Assembly (NCBI RefSeq): GCF_022014595.1
Contig: NZ_CP091740.1
Span: forward strand, 372,001 to 436,000
Direction of reading: 5' to 3'
DNA: 64,000 nucleotides
Source: Solitalea lacus
GTDB taxonomy: Bacteria; Bacteroidota; Bacteroidia; Sphingobacteriales; Sphingobacteriaceae
Of this stretch, positions 53,108 through 60,666 are shown one piece after another. A program made the translations under genes and the position numbers. Numbering within the stretch: the first letter of the stretch is position 1; each line of letters begins with the position of its first letter. Below the pieces are notes generated by a model that made no database searches, was not told the DNA's origin, and worked only from the letters and a program-made list of their open reading frames with translations.

Positions 53108-54151
53108 ACATTTTTTGAGTTTTCTGTCATCACTTTTTTTATTTTTTTCAAATAATTGATTCATCCATTTTTCACCTTTTCCTGCAAAATCAATAGGTTT
53201 AAAATGCTGTTCACCTTGACATTCAATAGCAATATTATAATCGAGAAGATAAAAGTCTAATGATTGTTGCCCTTTACCATTTTTTAAAAATAAAGGTTTG
53301 TATTGTCTTTCATATTTTACATTTAATTTATTCAAAATTGTTGAAGTTTCGTTTTCTAATTTACTTTGTTTACAGGCTGGGCAACCATTACCACTCAAGT
53401 GATATTGAGCTACTTGCCAAAAATCTCCGTGTTCAAAGCAATTAATGCATACTTTCGTGTCACATTTTTTATAATCAACTTTAAAATAGTTGTATTTATC
53501 TCCGTGTATTTGTTTAGCTTCTACAATCCACTCTTCTGTGGTTTTATTTTTACCAACACATTTTGGACAACCTTTTCCTCTTAAATGATTATTTGGAGAG
53601 CATAAGAACTCACCGTGTTTTTCGCAGATTATACAAACATTAGTTTTAGCATTTATATATTCCACTTTATCATAACAATACGTATTTCCATGTATGATTT
53701 TAGATTCTTCAATGAATTCGTTACTTGTTTTGGTATTGTTTATGTTTCTCATTTCATCAGCACATTTTGGACACGTATTTCCAGTCAAATGCTTTGATGG
53801 TAATTGATAAAATTCACCGTGTTTAGGACAAGAGATACAAACTTTGGTTTTTGCATTTACATATACCAATTTGGAGTAATCGTATTTGTCATTATGTACT
53901 TTTTTGGCTTTTTCTATAAATCTATGATTTGTACTTGTTAGTTTTTTGCCTCTCTTTTCATAAGAACATTTCAAACATTCCTTGCCGGATAAATGATTAC
54001 TGGGTGTCTGCCAAAACTCTCCATGTTCTGGGCATATTATACATATTTTTTCGTTATTACCCATATAGACAACCTTACCATAGCAATATTTATTACCATG
54101 AATTTTTATTGCTTCTTGAACCCACTGTTCATTACTTTTTATTGTTCCCAT
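53108..54151 (-). pseudogene. Zinc-repeat PD-(D/E)XK-type nuclease gene, N-terminal part, interrupted by IS66 copy 2
   Basis: Four repeats of about 55 residues (about 8-62, 76-130, 143-197, 205-260) each read like 'W/F-I-EAKKIHGDKYDYSKV-Y', then CxxC, 'HGEFWQ', 'HLSGxGCPxC', i.e. a DUF723-type zinc ribbon. A Vsr/PD-(D/E)XK-like domain follows ('QQSLDFYLLDYNIAIECQGE' with Asp299, Glu310, Gln312, then 'QHFKPIDF'). Relatives are thought to be nucleases in phages and mobile elements. IS66 cuts it at residue 348 of 414. Confidence 0.87.
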
Positions 54152-54176
54152 GTATTTTCGAAATGTCGGATTGTGC

Positions 54177-54214
54177 GTTCGTTTAGCCTTGCTGGTAACG
54201 ATTGCTAAACGAAC
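54177..54214. repeat. Perfect hairpin upstream of the nuclease gene
   Basis: GTTCGTTTAGC (54177-54187) and GCTAAACGAAC (54204-54214) are perfect 11-base arms. The 16-base loop holds GCTGGTAAC (GTTACCAGC on the minus strand), the same box that opens attC-like site c. It could be the 5' junction of the nuclease cassette. Confidence 0.55.
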
Positions 54215-54309
54215 TTTGTATGGTTTGCTAAATTAAAAAGTTCATTTATTTCATATCTAAATACTAATGTTTCTTATTTATCAAATTACTAAAAAATTAA
54301 TTAGCTAAA

Positions 54310-54750
54310 GTTTAAGCAATAGGTAGCAGGTGCGGTTGGCTAGCGCAGGTAAAACAGCCTTGAGCGTGCGTTGGCCTTGTGCCGCGAGCCGCTTGCGAGT
54401 GGAGGGAATGGTGGGAGCAAACAGCAGCCCGAGGTACGAGGGCGGTTTGCGCAGCCTGACCGACTTAGCAGCCGAGCCTAAACACGAGCAGCGGCCGGGA
54501 TGGTAGCGGCTGAATGCAGTGAGCCGAGGCACGAGGCTAAACGGAATGAAGCGGCTACCAGCACGGAGGGAGCTGCTATGACGAATGAGGAGCCGAAAGC
54601 AATGGGTATGACAGCCTGCCACCAGGCACCCGAAGGGTATAAAGTGTTAATGTGAATTGTTACTTTATAGGCTGGCGTACCCATTGCTGGCGACGATTGA
54701 GGAATGCCTATGAACCTGCCGTGGGGTGGTTTTAACCTATCGGCAAGACA
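54310..54750. other. GC-rich region of nested inverted repeats, candidate structured RNA
   Basis: In an AT-rich neighbourhood this stretch is GC-rich and highly self-complementary. Nested arms include AGCAGC/GCTGCT (54487-54492, 54572-54577) around TGGTAGC/GCTACCA (54501-54507, 54554-54560) around AGCC/GGCT. Others are GCAAAC/GTTTGC (54417-54422, 54445-54450) around GCCC/GGGC. A long stem links 54599-54617 with 54669-54687, with TATAAAGT/ACTTTATA inside. Two hairpins share the loop GAGG(T/C)ACGA. Open frames here are spurious. Strand is unknown. Confidence 0.5.
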
Positions 54751-54856
54751 AGTTTTATTTAAGTGAACTAATCACAAATACTTAATCATCAGTTTAATTA
54801 AACAACCAATACTTATATTCGTTGTACTAATTTTTGTTATAAACAATTAACTGGCA

Positions 54857-56152
54857 ATGACAGATTACTATAAACTGCTAGGAGTTTTACCTAATGCTAC
54901 AACAGACGAAATTAAGAAATCATATCGACAGCTTGCTTTAAAGTATCATCCTGACCGAAATCCTGGTGATAAAAACTCTGAAGACTTTTTTAAAAAAATA
55001 ACTGAGGCATATTCTATCCTATCATCACCTGAAGAAAGGGAAAGCTATAATTGGAAATATAAAAAGAGTCAGCAGACTGCAAACTATCAAAACCAACAAG
55101 CTAAACCGAAACAAGAGCCAGTGATAACACCGCAATTGATTCTTTCTGCATTTGAAGATGTCAGGAAAAAGATAAGTGACGTTGACAAAGGAAGAATAAA
55201 TCAAGCGGCACTTTATAATTCATTAAACGACCTACTTTCGACCAACACTATTAGCTTTCTACTTACATGTGGAGATATCAAGACTAACAATCAAATTATT
55301 AACAAGGTAACAATTTGTCTTAAAAGCCTTGATTATCAATATGTAGAAAAGCTTGCTCCTAAACTTGCAACCCTTGCAGGGGCGGACAACAACACTATTC
55401 AACAAATTTACACTTTCACCAAACATCATAAATATAGGAATATTTGGATACCACGTTTCAAAGGCCTTGTAGTTATTGCAGCAATCAGTTTGTTCTATGT
55501 TGTTTTGAATTATGGTTCAAATTCTTCAAACTCGACAGTGTCAGATAACCGACCATCTGACGGTGATTTGAACAATACATTTGTGGGAGGCAATCAGGGA
55601 TCAATACCACCACCTATTTCAAGTTCAAACCATGTGTATGAATCGACACCTGAACAAAAACTTCAACAAGAAAAAGGAAAACTTCGTGCCGAGGGTTGGG
55701 AAGAAAAAGATGTAAATAATGGGCAACTCCCATCTTGCTACAATTTTATTCCAAAGAAAAGTAAAATTGATAATTATCTTGAAGTACAGGTGGGTGGTGG
55801 AACTGATGTTGCAATAAAAGTGATGAACTTGCGAACAGATAAATGTGTTCGCTATGTTTTCATAAATAGTGGCTCAACATACAAAATACGTAACATACCA
55901 GAGGGGACTTATTATTTAAAAATTGCTTATGGCAAGGATTGGTTCTCAAAAGTCGAAAAAGGAAAATGTGTGGGTAAATTCTTGAGAAACCCAATGTATG
56001 AGAAAGGAAATGATATTATGAACTTTAACCTGCAAAACACTTCTGATGGTTATAGGGTTCCAAGTTTTCAACTTCAACTTGACGTAATTGCAACTAATAC
56101 TATGAATACTTTTAGTTCTCAAAATATTTCAGAAAACGAGTTTAACCAATGA
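54857..56152 (+). CDS. Membrane-anchored J-domain protein
   Basis: The 431-residue protein starts with a full J domain (about 1-70: '[20 protein letters not shown]', HPD in '[12 protein letters not shown]', '[14 protein letters not shown]'). A helical middle (about 95-195) leads to one transmembrane helix (about 206-222) and a low-complexity linker. The C-terminal about 170-residue domain is unrecognised ('[20 protein letters not shown]', '[20 protein letters not shown]'). It probably recruits DnaK to the membrane. The Gly-Phe and zinc domains of classical DnaJ are absent. Single gene in the island. Confidence 0.87.
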   Translation: MTDYYKLLGVLPNATTDEIKKSYRQLALKYHPDRNPGDKNSEDFFKKITEAYSILSSPEERESYNWKYKKSQQTANYQNQQAKPKQEPVITPQLILSAFEDVRKKISDVDKGRINQAALYNSLNDLLSTNTISFLLTCGDIKTNNQIINKVTICLKSLDYQYVEKLAPKLATLAGADNNTIQQIYTFTKHHKYRNIWIPRFKGLVVIAAISLFYVVLNYGSNSSNSTVSDNRPSDGDLNNTFVGGNQGSIPPPISSSNHVYESTPEQKLQQEKGKLRAEGWEEKDVNNGQLPSCYNFIPKKSKIDNYLEVQVGGGTDVAIKVMNLRTDKCVRYVFINSGSTYKIRNIPEGTYYLKIAYGKDWFSKVEKGKCVGKFLRNPMYEKGNDIMNFNLQNTSDGYRVPSFQLQLDVIATNTMNTFSSQNISENEFNQ

Positions 56153-56263
56153 TAACCGGATGGAAAACTGCAGGCTGGCAACACATAACAGGCTTAATCT
56201 AAACCTGTAAACTTTTTCAGGATGTGACATATCGGCCAAACAAAGTCTTCCGTTTTATTTGAA

Positions 56264-56294
56264 CTCCAAGGTCTCCCTTCGGCAGACCTCGGAG
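56264..56294. repeat. Hairpin between convergent genes
   Basis: CTCCAAGGTCT (56264-56274) and AGACCTCGGAG (56284-56294) pair with one mismatch around CCCTTCGGC. It lies between the J-domain gene and the 356-aa gene and may act as a terminator, though no T-run follows. Confidence 0.45.
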
Positions 56295-56330
56295 AACTGA
56301 GGCTTAAGTAGTAGATAGTTGATTTGAGTA

Positions 56331-57401
56331 CTAAGGCTTATTATTATCAGGGAAACTTAATGTGTTTTTATTTACTTCTTTGAGCAACACGTCTTCTGCA
56401 TTGATAAGTGGATCATACCAATCTGCTTTTTGGAGTGCCCATTGGAACCAGTTTTTATCGGTGGAAGGATTCTCAGTTTTCTCAAGGGCATTTATATATT
56501 CACGAATTAGGATTGATTCTTTCCAACGTCGGGCCTGATCTAATAAATCCTTAAAGTCACTGATTTCTTTTTGTTTTAGTCTTAATTGTTCTTGTTCTAA
56601 TCGTTTTATTTCTTCCAAGGCTGCGAAATACTTTCTGTTTTTTCTCCATGTTTCATTTAATTCGCTGACTTTTTCTTCCAACCGAACAAAAATTTTGAGC
56701 AACTTATCTTCTAGTAAGGTTTGTCCGTCCTGCCAAACGGCGTTTCTATAATCATCAATACTAAACGCTAAAACTCCAGTAGGCTCCAAGCGGTAAGGGT
56801 TCCATTTGTCGTTTGTTGGTACTTTTTTGTTGGTCTCACGGAGGTGAATTTTTTGACTGACATTTCTTTTGGTTACATAGGTAAATCCATTTCGGACTTC
56901 TATTGTAAATCCTCTTGCTTTAAAGTTACCTATTAGCGTATTCATGATTCTTAATGCTCTATTAGCATTTTTAGGGGTTGCTCGAATATCTATACAGTGC
57001 GGGCCTGTACCTTGATTTGGACTCGATTGATAGGGGGATGGTTTTTCTGAAAATGAATGTTGAGCCTCCAAAATTAGCTGATCTGGATTGATTAATTTGT
57101 TGGGTACTTTTAATGTGAAACCTGGTGTTTCAAGAATGTCTTTAACGAGTGGATCAATATCAGTGGTCTGCAGGTTGATGGTGTCCTCTCCTTCATAACC
57201 ATTTGGAAGTTCAGCTTTGGGTGATACTTTACCATGTTTTAATTTGATCCAATGACCATTGGGAGGTAATGGGATCGCCATTTTTTTACATATTTTCTGC
57301 AATTGAACGGGAGTTAAAGGATATTCTTTACAAATTGTGGATAGTGGTTTAGACCATACTAATTCATAAAGTTCTTGGCGACTGAGTTGAATGGAGGACA
57401 T
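56331..57401 (-). CDS. Hypothetical protein with N-terminal HTH-like region (356 aa)
   Basis: No named family is assigned. The first 60 residues ('SRQELYELVWSKPLSTICKE', 'PLTPVQLQKICKKMAIPLPP', 'NGHWIKLKHGK') look like a DNA-binding helix-turn-helix and recur, from memory, at the start of uncharacterised proteins in many bacteria. The middle is alpha/beta (about 130-240) and the region about 245-300 is a coiled coil ('ALEEIKRLEQEQLRLKQKEI'). No membrane segment. It is alone on its strand between the J-domain gene and the defence operon. Confidence 0.8.
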   Translation of the reverse strand: MSSIQLSRQELYELVWSKPLSTICKEYPLTPVQLQKICKKMAIPLPPNGHWIKLKHGKVSPKAELPNGYEGEDTINLQTTDIDPLVKDILETPGFTLKVPNKLINPDQLILEAQHSFSEKPSPYQSSPNQGTGPHCIDIRATPKNANRALRIMNTLIGNFKARGFTIEVRNGFTYVTKRNVSQKIHLRETNKKVPTNDKWNPYRLEPTGVLAFSIDDYRNAVWQDGQTLLEDKLLKIFVRLEEKVSELNETWRKNRKYFAALEEIKRLEQEQLRLKQKEISDFKDLLDQARRWKESILIREYINALEKTENPSTDKNWFQWALQKADWYDPLINAEDVLLKEVNKNTLSFPDNNKP

Positions 57402-57923
57402 ATATAGCTGATTAAATTAAATCAACTAAAAGTAGAAGTATTTGTCTTAACGTGCTTTATGACACCACAAAAGAACTTAAAAGATGTTGGATTAACTATC
57501 TCTTGATCTAAACAGCTAGGAAATAATATTTTACCATTCGGAGTTACAGACTGAATGCAGAATCAAACGCACTCGTTGGGCAAATGAGTGTGAGCTGGGG
57601 AATTTCTTTGGGAACATCGTGGACGCTATTGTAAGCAGAACAACAATGCGTGTTAAGCTAAAATTCGGCATTAAATGAATGCGATTTTTGTAAACATTAT
57701 TTCACTTTTGTAATAAAAAATAAAGGTATTAGTGGAGCAGTGGATATTAAAGGACAGTAGACTTTCTAGTTGGGAATTTTTTGATATAAAAAGTTAGAAT
57801 TGAGATTTAAGGTGTTTGCCACAAATAAAAAGCCTACTCAACTAAATGAGCAGGACATATCTACCTATGAAAAACATTCCGGCGGGGTGCCGGATTTTCT
57901 TTAACTAATATATCTTTTTAAAA
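57402..57923. other. Intergenic region upstream of the 356-aa gene
   Basis: These 522 bases contain no reading frame I would defend. Near 57570-57590 CACTC and GAGTG can form a weak hairpin, and the right end holds the terminator of the operon to the right. The rest is AT-rich and should include the promoter of the 356-aa gene. Confidence 0.5.
57878..57898 (-). terminator. Terminator of the hsdR/abiC-like operon
   Basis: TCCGGC (57878-57883) pairs with GCCGGA (57889-57894), loop GGGGT. A-rich on the left and TTTTCTTT on the right give U-runs in both directions. It is 26 bases past the stop of the last operon gene. Confidence 0.75.
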
Positions 57924-58382
57924 TTATTTTGCACTTAAAATAATAAGGTAAAATAGTCTTAAAAATTTAAAAACCTCGATTACTTGCCACGATAGAAGAA
58001 ATATTAACAAGTTATATAGTATAGTTTTAACTAAACAAAAAGATTCAATCATACCTTTTGTTGAGAGTAACAATATTGCCGCTACAGAAACGATTGCAGA
58101 TAGTAACACCGCTATTTTGTTGTATTTTATTAAATCATTGAACTTGTTAAATTCTTTAAGTTTTTTAACAGAAGAACTATCGCTTTGAAGAATAAGCGTT
58201 AGTACTGCGATTAGAAACCCAAAACAGATGGCCGAAAAATCAATTGATTTATCTAAAAGCTTTTCCAAATCCATTTTTTTATACAATTGAAAATAGGCAG
58301 TGGATACTGTAATAACTGTAGAAAGAAGAAGTGGACCATACTTTTCTAAATAATATCGATCAGATTTATTCGAGTTTTGCAT
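57924..58382 (-). CDS. Small multi-pass membrane protein of the defence operon (152 aa)
   Basis: No named family is recognised. Four hydrophobic segments are visible (about 15-31, 48-68, 88-108, 118-147), separated by charged loops ('YKKMDLEKLLDKS', 'SVKKLKEFNKFNDLIKYNK'), so it is an inner-membrane protein. Its start overlaps the 309-residue gene by 17 bases, which means coupled translation. Small membrane proteins in such positions often serve as effectors of abortive infection; here that is inference. Confidence 0.8.
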   Translation of the reverse strand: MQNSNKSDRYYLEKYGPLLLSTVITVSTAYFQLYKKMDLEKLLDKSIDFSAICFGFLIAVLTLILQSDSSSVKKLKEFNKFNDLIKYNKIAVLLSAIVSVAAILLLSTKGMIESFCLVKTILYNLLIFLLSWQVIEVFKFLRLFYLIILSAK

Positions 58383-59295
58383 GTTCTAATTTATTAAAGT
58401 ATAAATCAAAATCTGGAATCGCAGACCTGTAAGCACTTTGAATTTCTTGTTTGCGCTCAGTTGGCTGTAAATCCGCCATATTTTTCCGCTCATTAACTTT
58501 AATATATAATTTCATGGTATCAATCACCAAGTCTACTTCAGTTAATGAATCTTTGTTTTCGGTAGTGTACCCTTTTAATTTTATATGTTTAACAGCGCCG
58601 TCAGATTGAGGGATTAGCTTTTGAAAACCAGAAAGAACACTATTTATAAATCCTCCATTCAAAACATGCGAGGTTCTTGCACCCACACTGGCAATAATTT
58701 TAAAATTGTCCGCACCTAAATCTTTACCTGGTTTTAGAACTTCTCCAACCGCTTTGCCTTCATTTTCTGATTTACGTATTAAATAATCAGGGTTAGCAAC
58801 TTCAATTTCAAGTGTTTTTTTCTCGCCCATTGAAAGCAATTTTTCGAGGCTATCTACATTGTAAACAGTTTTAAAATTGATATCAAATGGCTTATACCAT
58901 GTGTCGTTTGATAACCTATAAATCACGTCTTCAAACTGATTTAGGTAGGTTCCTTCTTTGCTAATTTCATATAACAGAATTCCGCGATGTTTTTCAAACA
59001 AAAAAACATTAGGATAGGCAAGACCTTCTACATTAGTTAAACCTAATGGTGAAAGCACCCCAGTTGTTACATTATTTTTAGGCGGTGTTGATTGCATTTT
59101 TGTTGTCTGGACCAATCCAACGATGTAGTCTCCACAATCTTCAAGGTATTTCAATCTTACGTATCTATCAGATAGCTTAATATCACGCTCTGATATTTCG
59201 GGATCCATTAAGAAATCAGCAAATGTAAATTCGCGATAATCATTCACACGGAGTGTTACGGTCACTACTTCTAATCTTTTTTTCTTTTTTGCCAC
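58366..59295 (-). CDS. Hypothetical soluble protein of the defence operon (309 aa)
   Basis: I do not recognise this 309-residue protein. It starts with a Lys-rich tract, is mixed alpha/beta ('VTVTLRVNDYREFTFADFL', 'DYIVGLVQTTKMQ', 'HRGILLYEISKEGTYLNQFE') and has a later helical and beta part ('LVIDTMKLYIKVNERKNMAD'). No signal peptide, membrane helix or catalytic motif is clear. It is followed, with a 17-base overlap, by the small membrane protein, and lies 54 bases after the AbiC-like gene, so a sensor or regulator role for the membrane protein is possible. Confidence 0.78.
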   Translation of the reverse strand: MAKKKKRLEVVTVTLRVNDYREFTFADFLMDPEISERDIKLSDRYVRLKYLEDCGDYIVGLVQTTKMQSTPPKNNVTTGVLSPLGLTNVEGLAYPNVFLFEKHRGILLYEISKEGTYLNQFEDVIYRLSNDTWYKPFDINFKTVYNVDSLEKLLSMGEKKTLEIEVANPDYLIRKSENEGKAVGEVLKPGKDLGADNFKIIASVGARTSHVLNGGFINSVLSGFQKLIPQSDGAVKHIKLKGYTTENKDSLTEVDLVIDTMKLYIKVNERKNMADLQPTERKQEIQSAYRSAIPDFDLYFNKLEHAKLE

Positions 59296-59349
59296 GGTAA
59301 ATTGTTTTTATACTAAGAAATTATGTTTTTATAGAATGAACTTTATTTA

Positions 59350-60633
59350 TTAATGAAATTTAAGTTTTAACCCTTCCCTTTCAGTTGGTTCATTTTCAAA
59401 TTCAAAGTGAATTTCCGGATAGTACTGCTTAATATTAATCTCATTAAGCAAAAATAAATCAGGTAGATTTTTAATGAAATTATACTTTGTCATTAACCAT
59501 TTGTTGATTTCGTAATCTGAAGCATCCTTATTAACATACTCCAGCTCCCATGCTCTTCCCATAAATGATAATGAATTAAAGAAAATTAAATATTGCTCAA
59601 TTGTTGAAAGCTGCGCCCTTAGTGTTTTGATGTAATTATACTTCTCACCGTATGTTAGATTTTCTTGGTCATTTATATACTTAACCGTTTGAAAAAGATG
59701 ACGAAAATAATGGCCTAGTTTATATTGATGACCACCGTAGAATTTTCGGTACGGCTTTTCATTTAGCAAGTCTTGGATGGGAGTTGTTTCTTCTAAACCA
59801 AAAAGTATATCTGATATGGAAACTCTACCTGAATTAATTAGATGTAACTCTTCAAGAGTTTGAGAAGGATCTTTCTTGATTTCGCTCCAATGTCTTAACA
59901 AATTCTTATTATAAGGTTTTAGGCTTATAAACGACGCAATTTTTGAAATAAAATCGCTTTGATATTTATTTTCAAATAATTTACATAATGCACTTAAATC
60001 CTCATATGATGTTCCAAAAAATACGATGGAATAAGCAATGTCAATATGTGCTAATCTAATAAGGTCAAAACCTGTTCTTTTTAAGTTAATGGAAGCAGTT
60101 TTATTAAAATATTCACTTTGGAATATTAAGTGAATATCACAATTCTTGAAAAATGGAGCTACTTCTTTATAACAAGCCTCAACCTGGCTATATATAAAAT
60201 CAATTGCTTTTCGGTCTTTCTTAATTACATTATCGACTTCATAAACAATATCATATAAGTTTTCTTTATGAAGTTTTATCAATTCAATAAACCGATTTTC
60301 AATCTGTGACTTTTCAAATTGTTTATCCTGTTTTTCAATAGCATTTTGCTGGCTGACTAATGTTTCAGCTTGTTGCTTGAAACTAAGGTAAACAAATATG
60401 AACCCCATTGTTGAGACTAAAGTGCCAATGACTCCTCCAAAGAAGTCGCCTATTTGACCAGTTTCTGTCCATTTTGAATTACCGGTGAGCCCCCAAGTAA
60501 ACTCAGCTGATACCGAGTAAATAAAAATCGCGGTTATTATTATTGTAATGAAGCCCAATAGGCCGACAAGCCACCATAACCAGTTTAATTTTTTAAGTTT
60601 TTGTAAGAGCTCTTCAATTTGTTGTTTTTGCAT
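59350..60633 (-). CDS. Putative phage abortive infection protein (AbiC-like)
   Basis: The 427-residue protein has two N-terminal membrane helices (about 17-40 and 62-88) with 'GQIGDFFGGVIGTLVSTMGF' between and within them. A coiled coil ('SQQNAIEKQDKQFEKSQIEN') leads to a long helical cytoplasmic domain with 'YKLGHYFRHLFQTVKYI' and 'YIKTLRAQLSTIEQYLIFFN'. This layout is that of the putAbiC family (PF16872). Such proteins block phage growth by stopping the infected cell. It lies 33 bases after hsdR stop, in the same operon. Confidence 0.85.
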   Translation of the reverse strand: MQKQQIEELLQKLKKLNWLWWLVGLLGFITIIITAIFIYSVSAEFTWGLTGNSKWTETGQIGDFFGGVIGTLVSTMGFIFVYLSFKQQAETLVSQQNAIEKQDKQFEKSQIENRFIELIKLHKENLYDIVYEVDNVIKKDRKAIDFIYSQVEACYKEVAPFFKNCDIHLIFQSEYFNKTASINLKRTGFDLIRLAHIDIAYSIVFFGTSYEDLSALCKLFENKYQSDFISKIASFISLKPYNKNLLRHWSEIKKDPSQTLEELHLINSGRVSISDILFGLEETTPIQDLLNEKPYRKFYGGHQYKLGHYFRHLFQTVKYINDQENLTYGEKYNYIKTLRAQLSTIEQYLIFFNSLSFMGRAWELEYVNKDASDYEINKWLMTKYNFIKNLPDLFLLNEINIKQYYPEIHFEFENEPTEREGLKLKFH

Positions 60634-60666
60634 TGGTAGTGATATTTTTAATTGTATAGTTAATAA

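Noticed and set aside
54305..54684. Two minus-strand open frames in the GC-rich block (54305-54622 and 54478-54684)
   Set aside because: Their composition follows the inverted repeats, they resemble no protein family, and they overlap in different frames; the nested stems explain the sequence better.
54310..54750. tmRNA, RNase P RNA or a known riboswitch
   Set aside because: No tRNA-like end, no tag frame, no RNase P core motifs and no downstream gene in riboswitch arrangement were seen.
57924..59295. Kiwa (KwaA/KwaB) defence system
   Set aside because: Protein sizes and a four-helix membrane partner are similar, but the gene order is opposite and I cannot show sequence motifs of KwaB.
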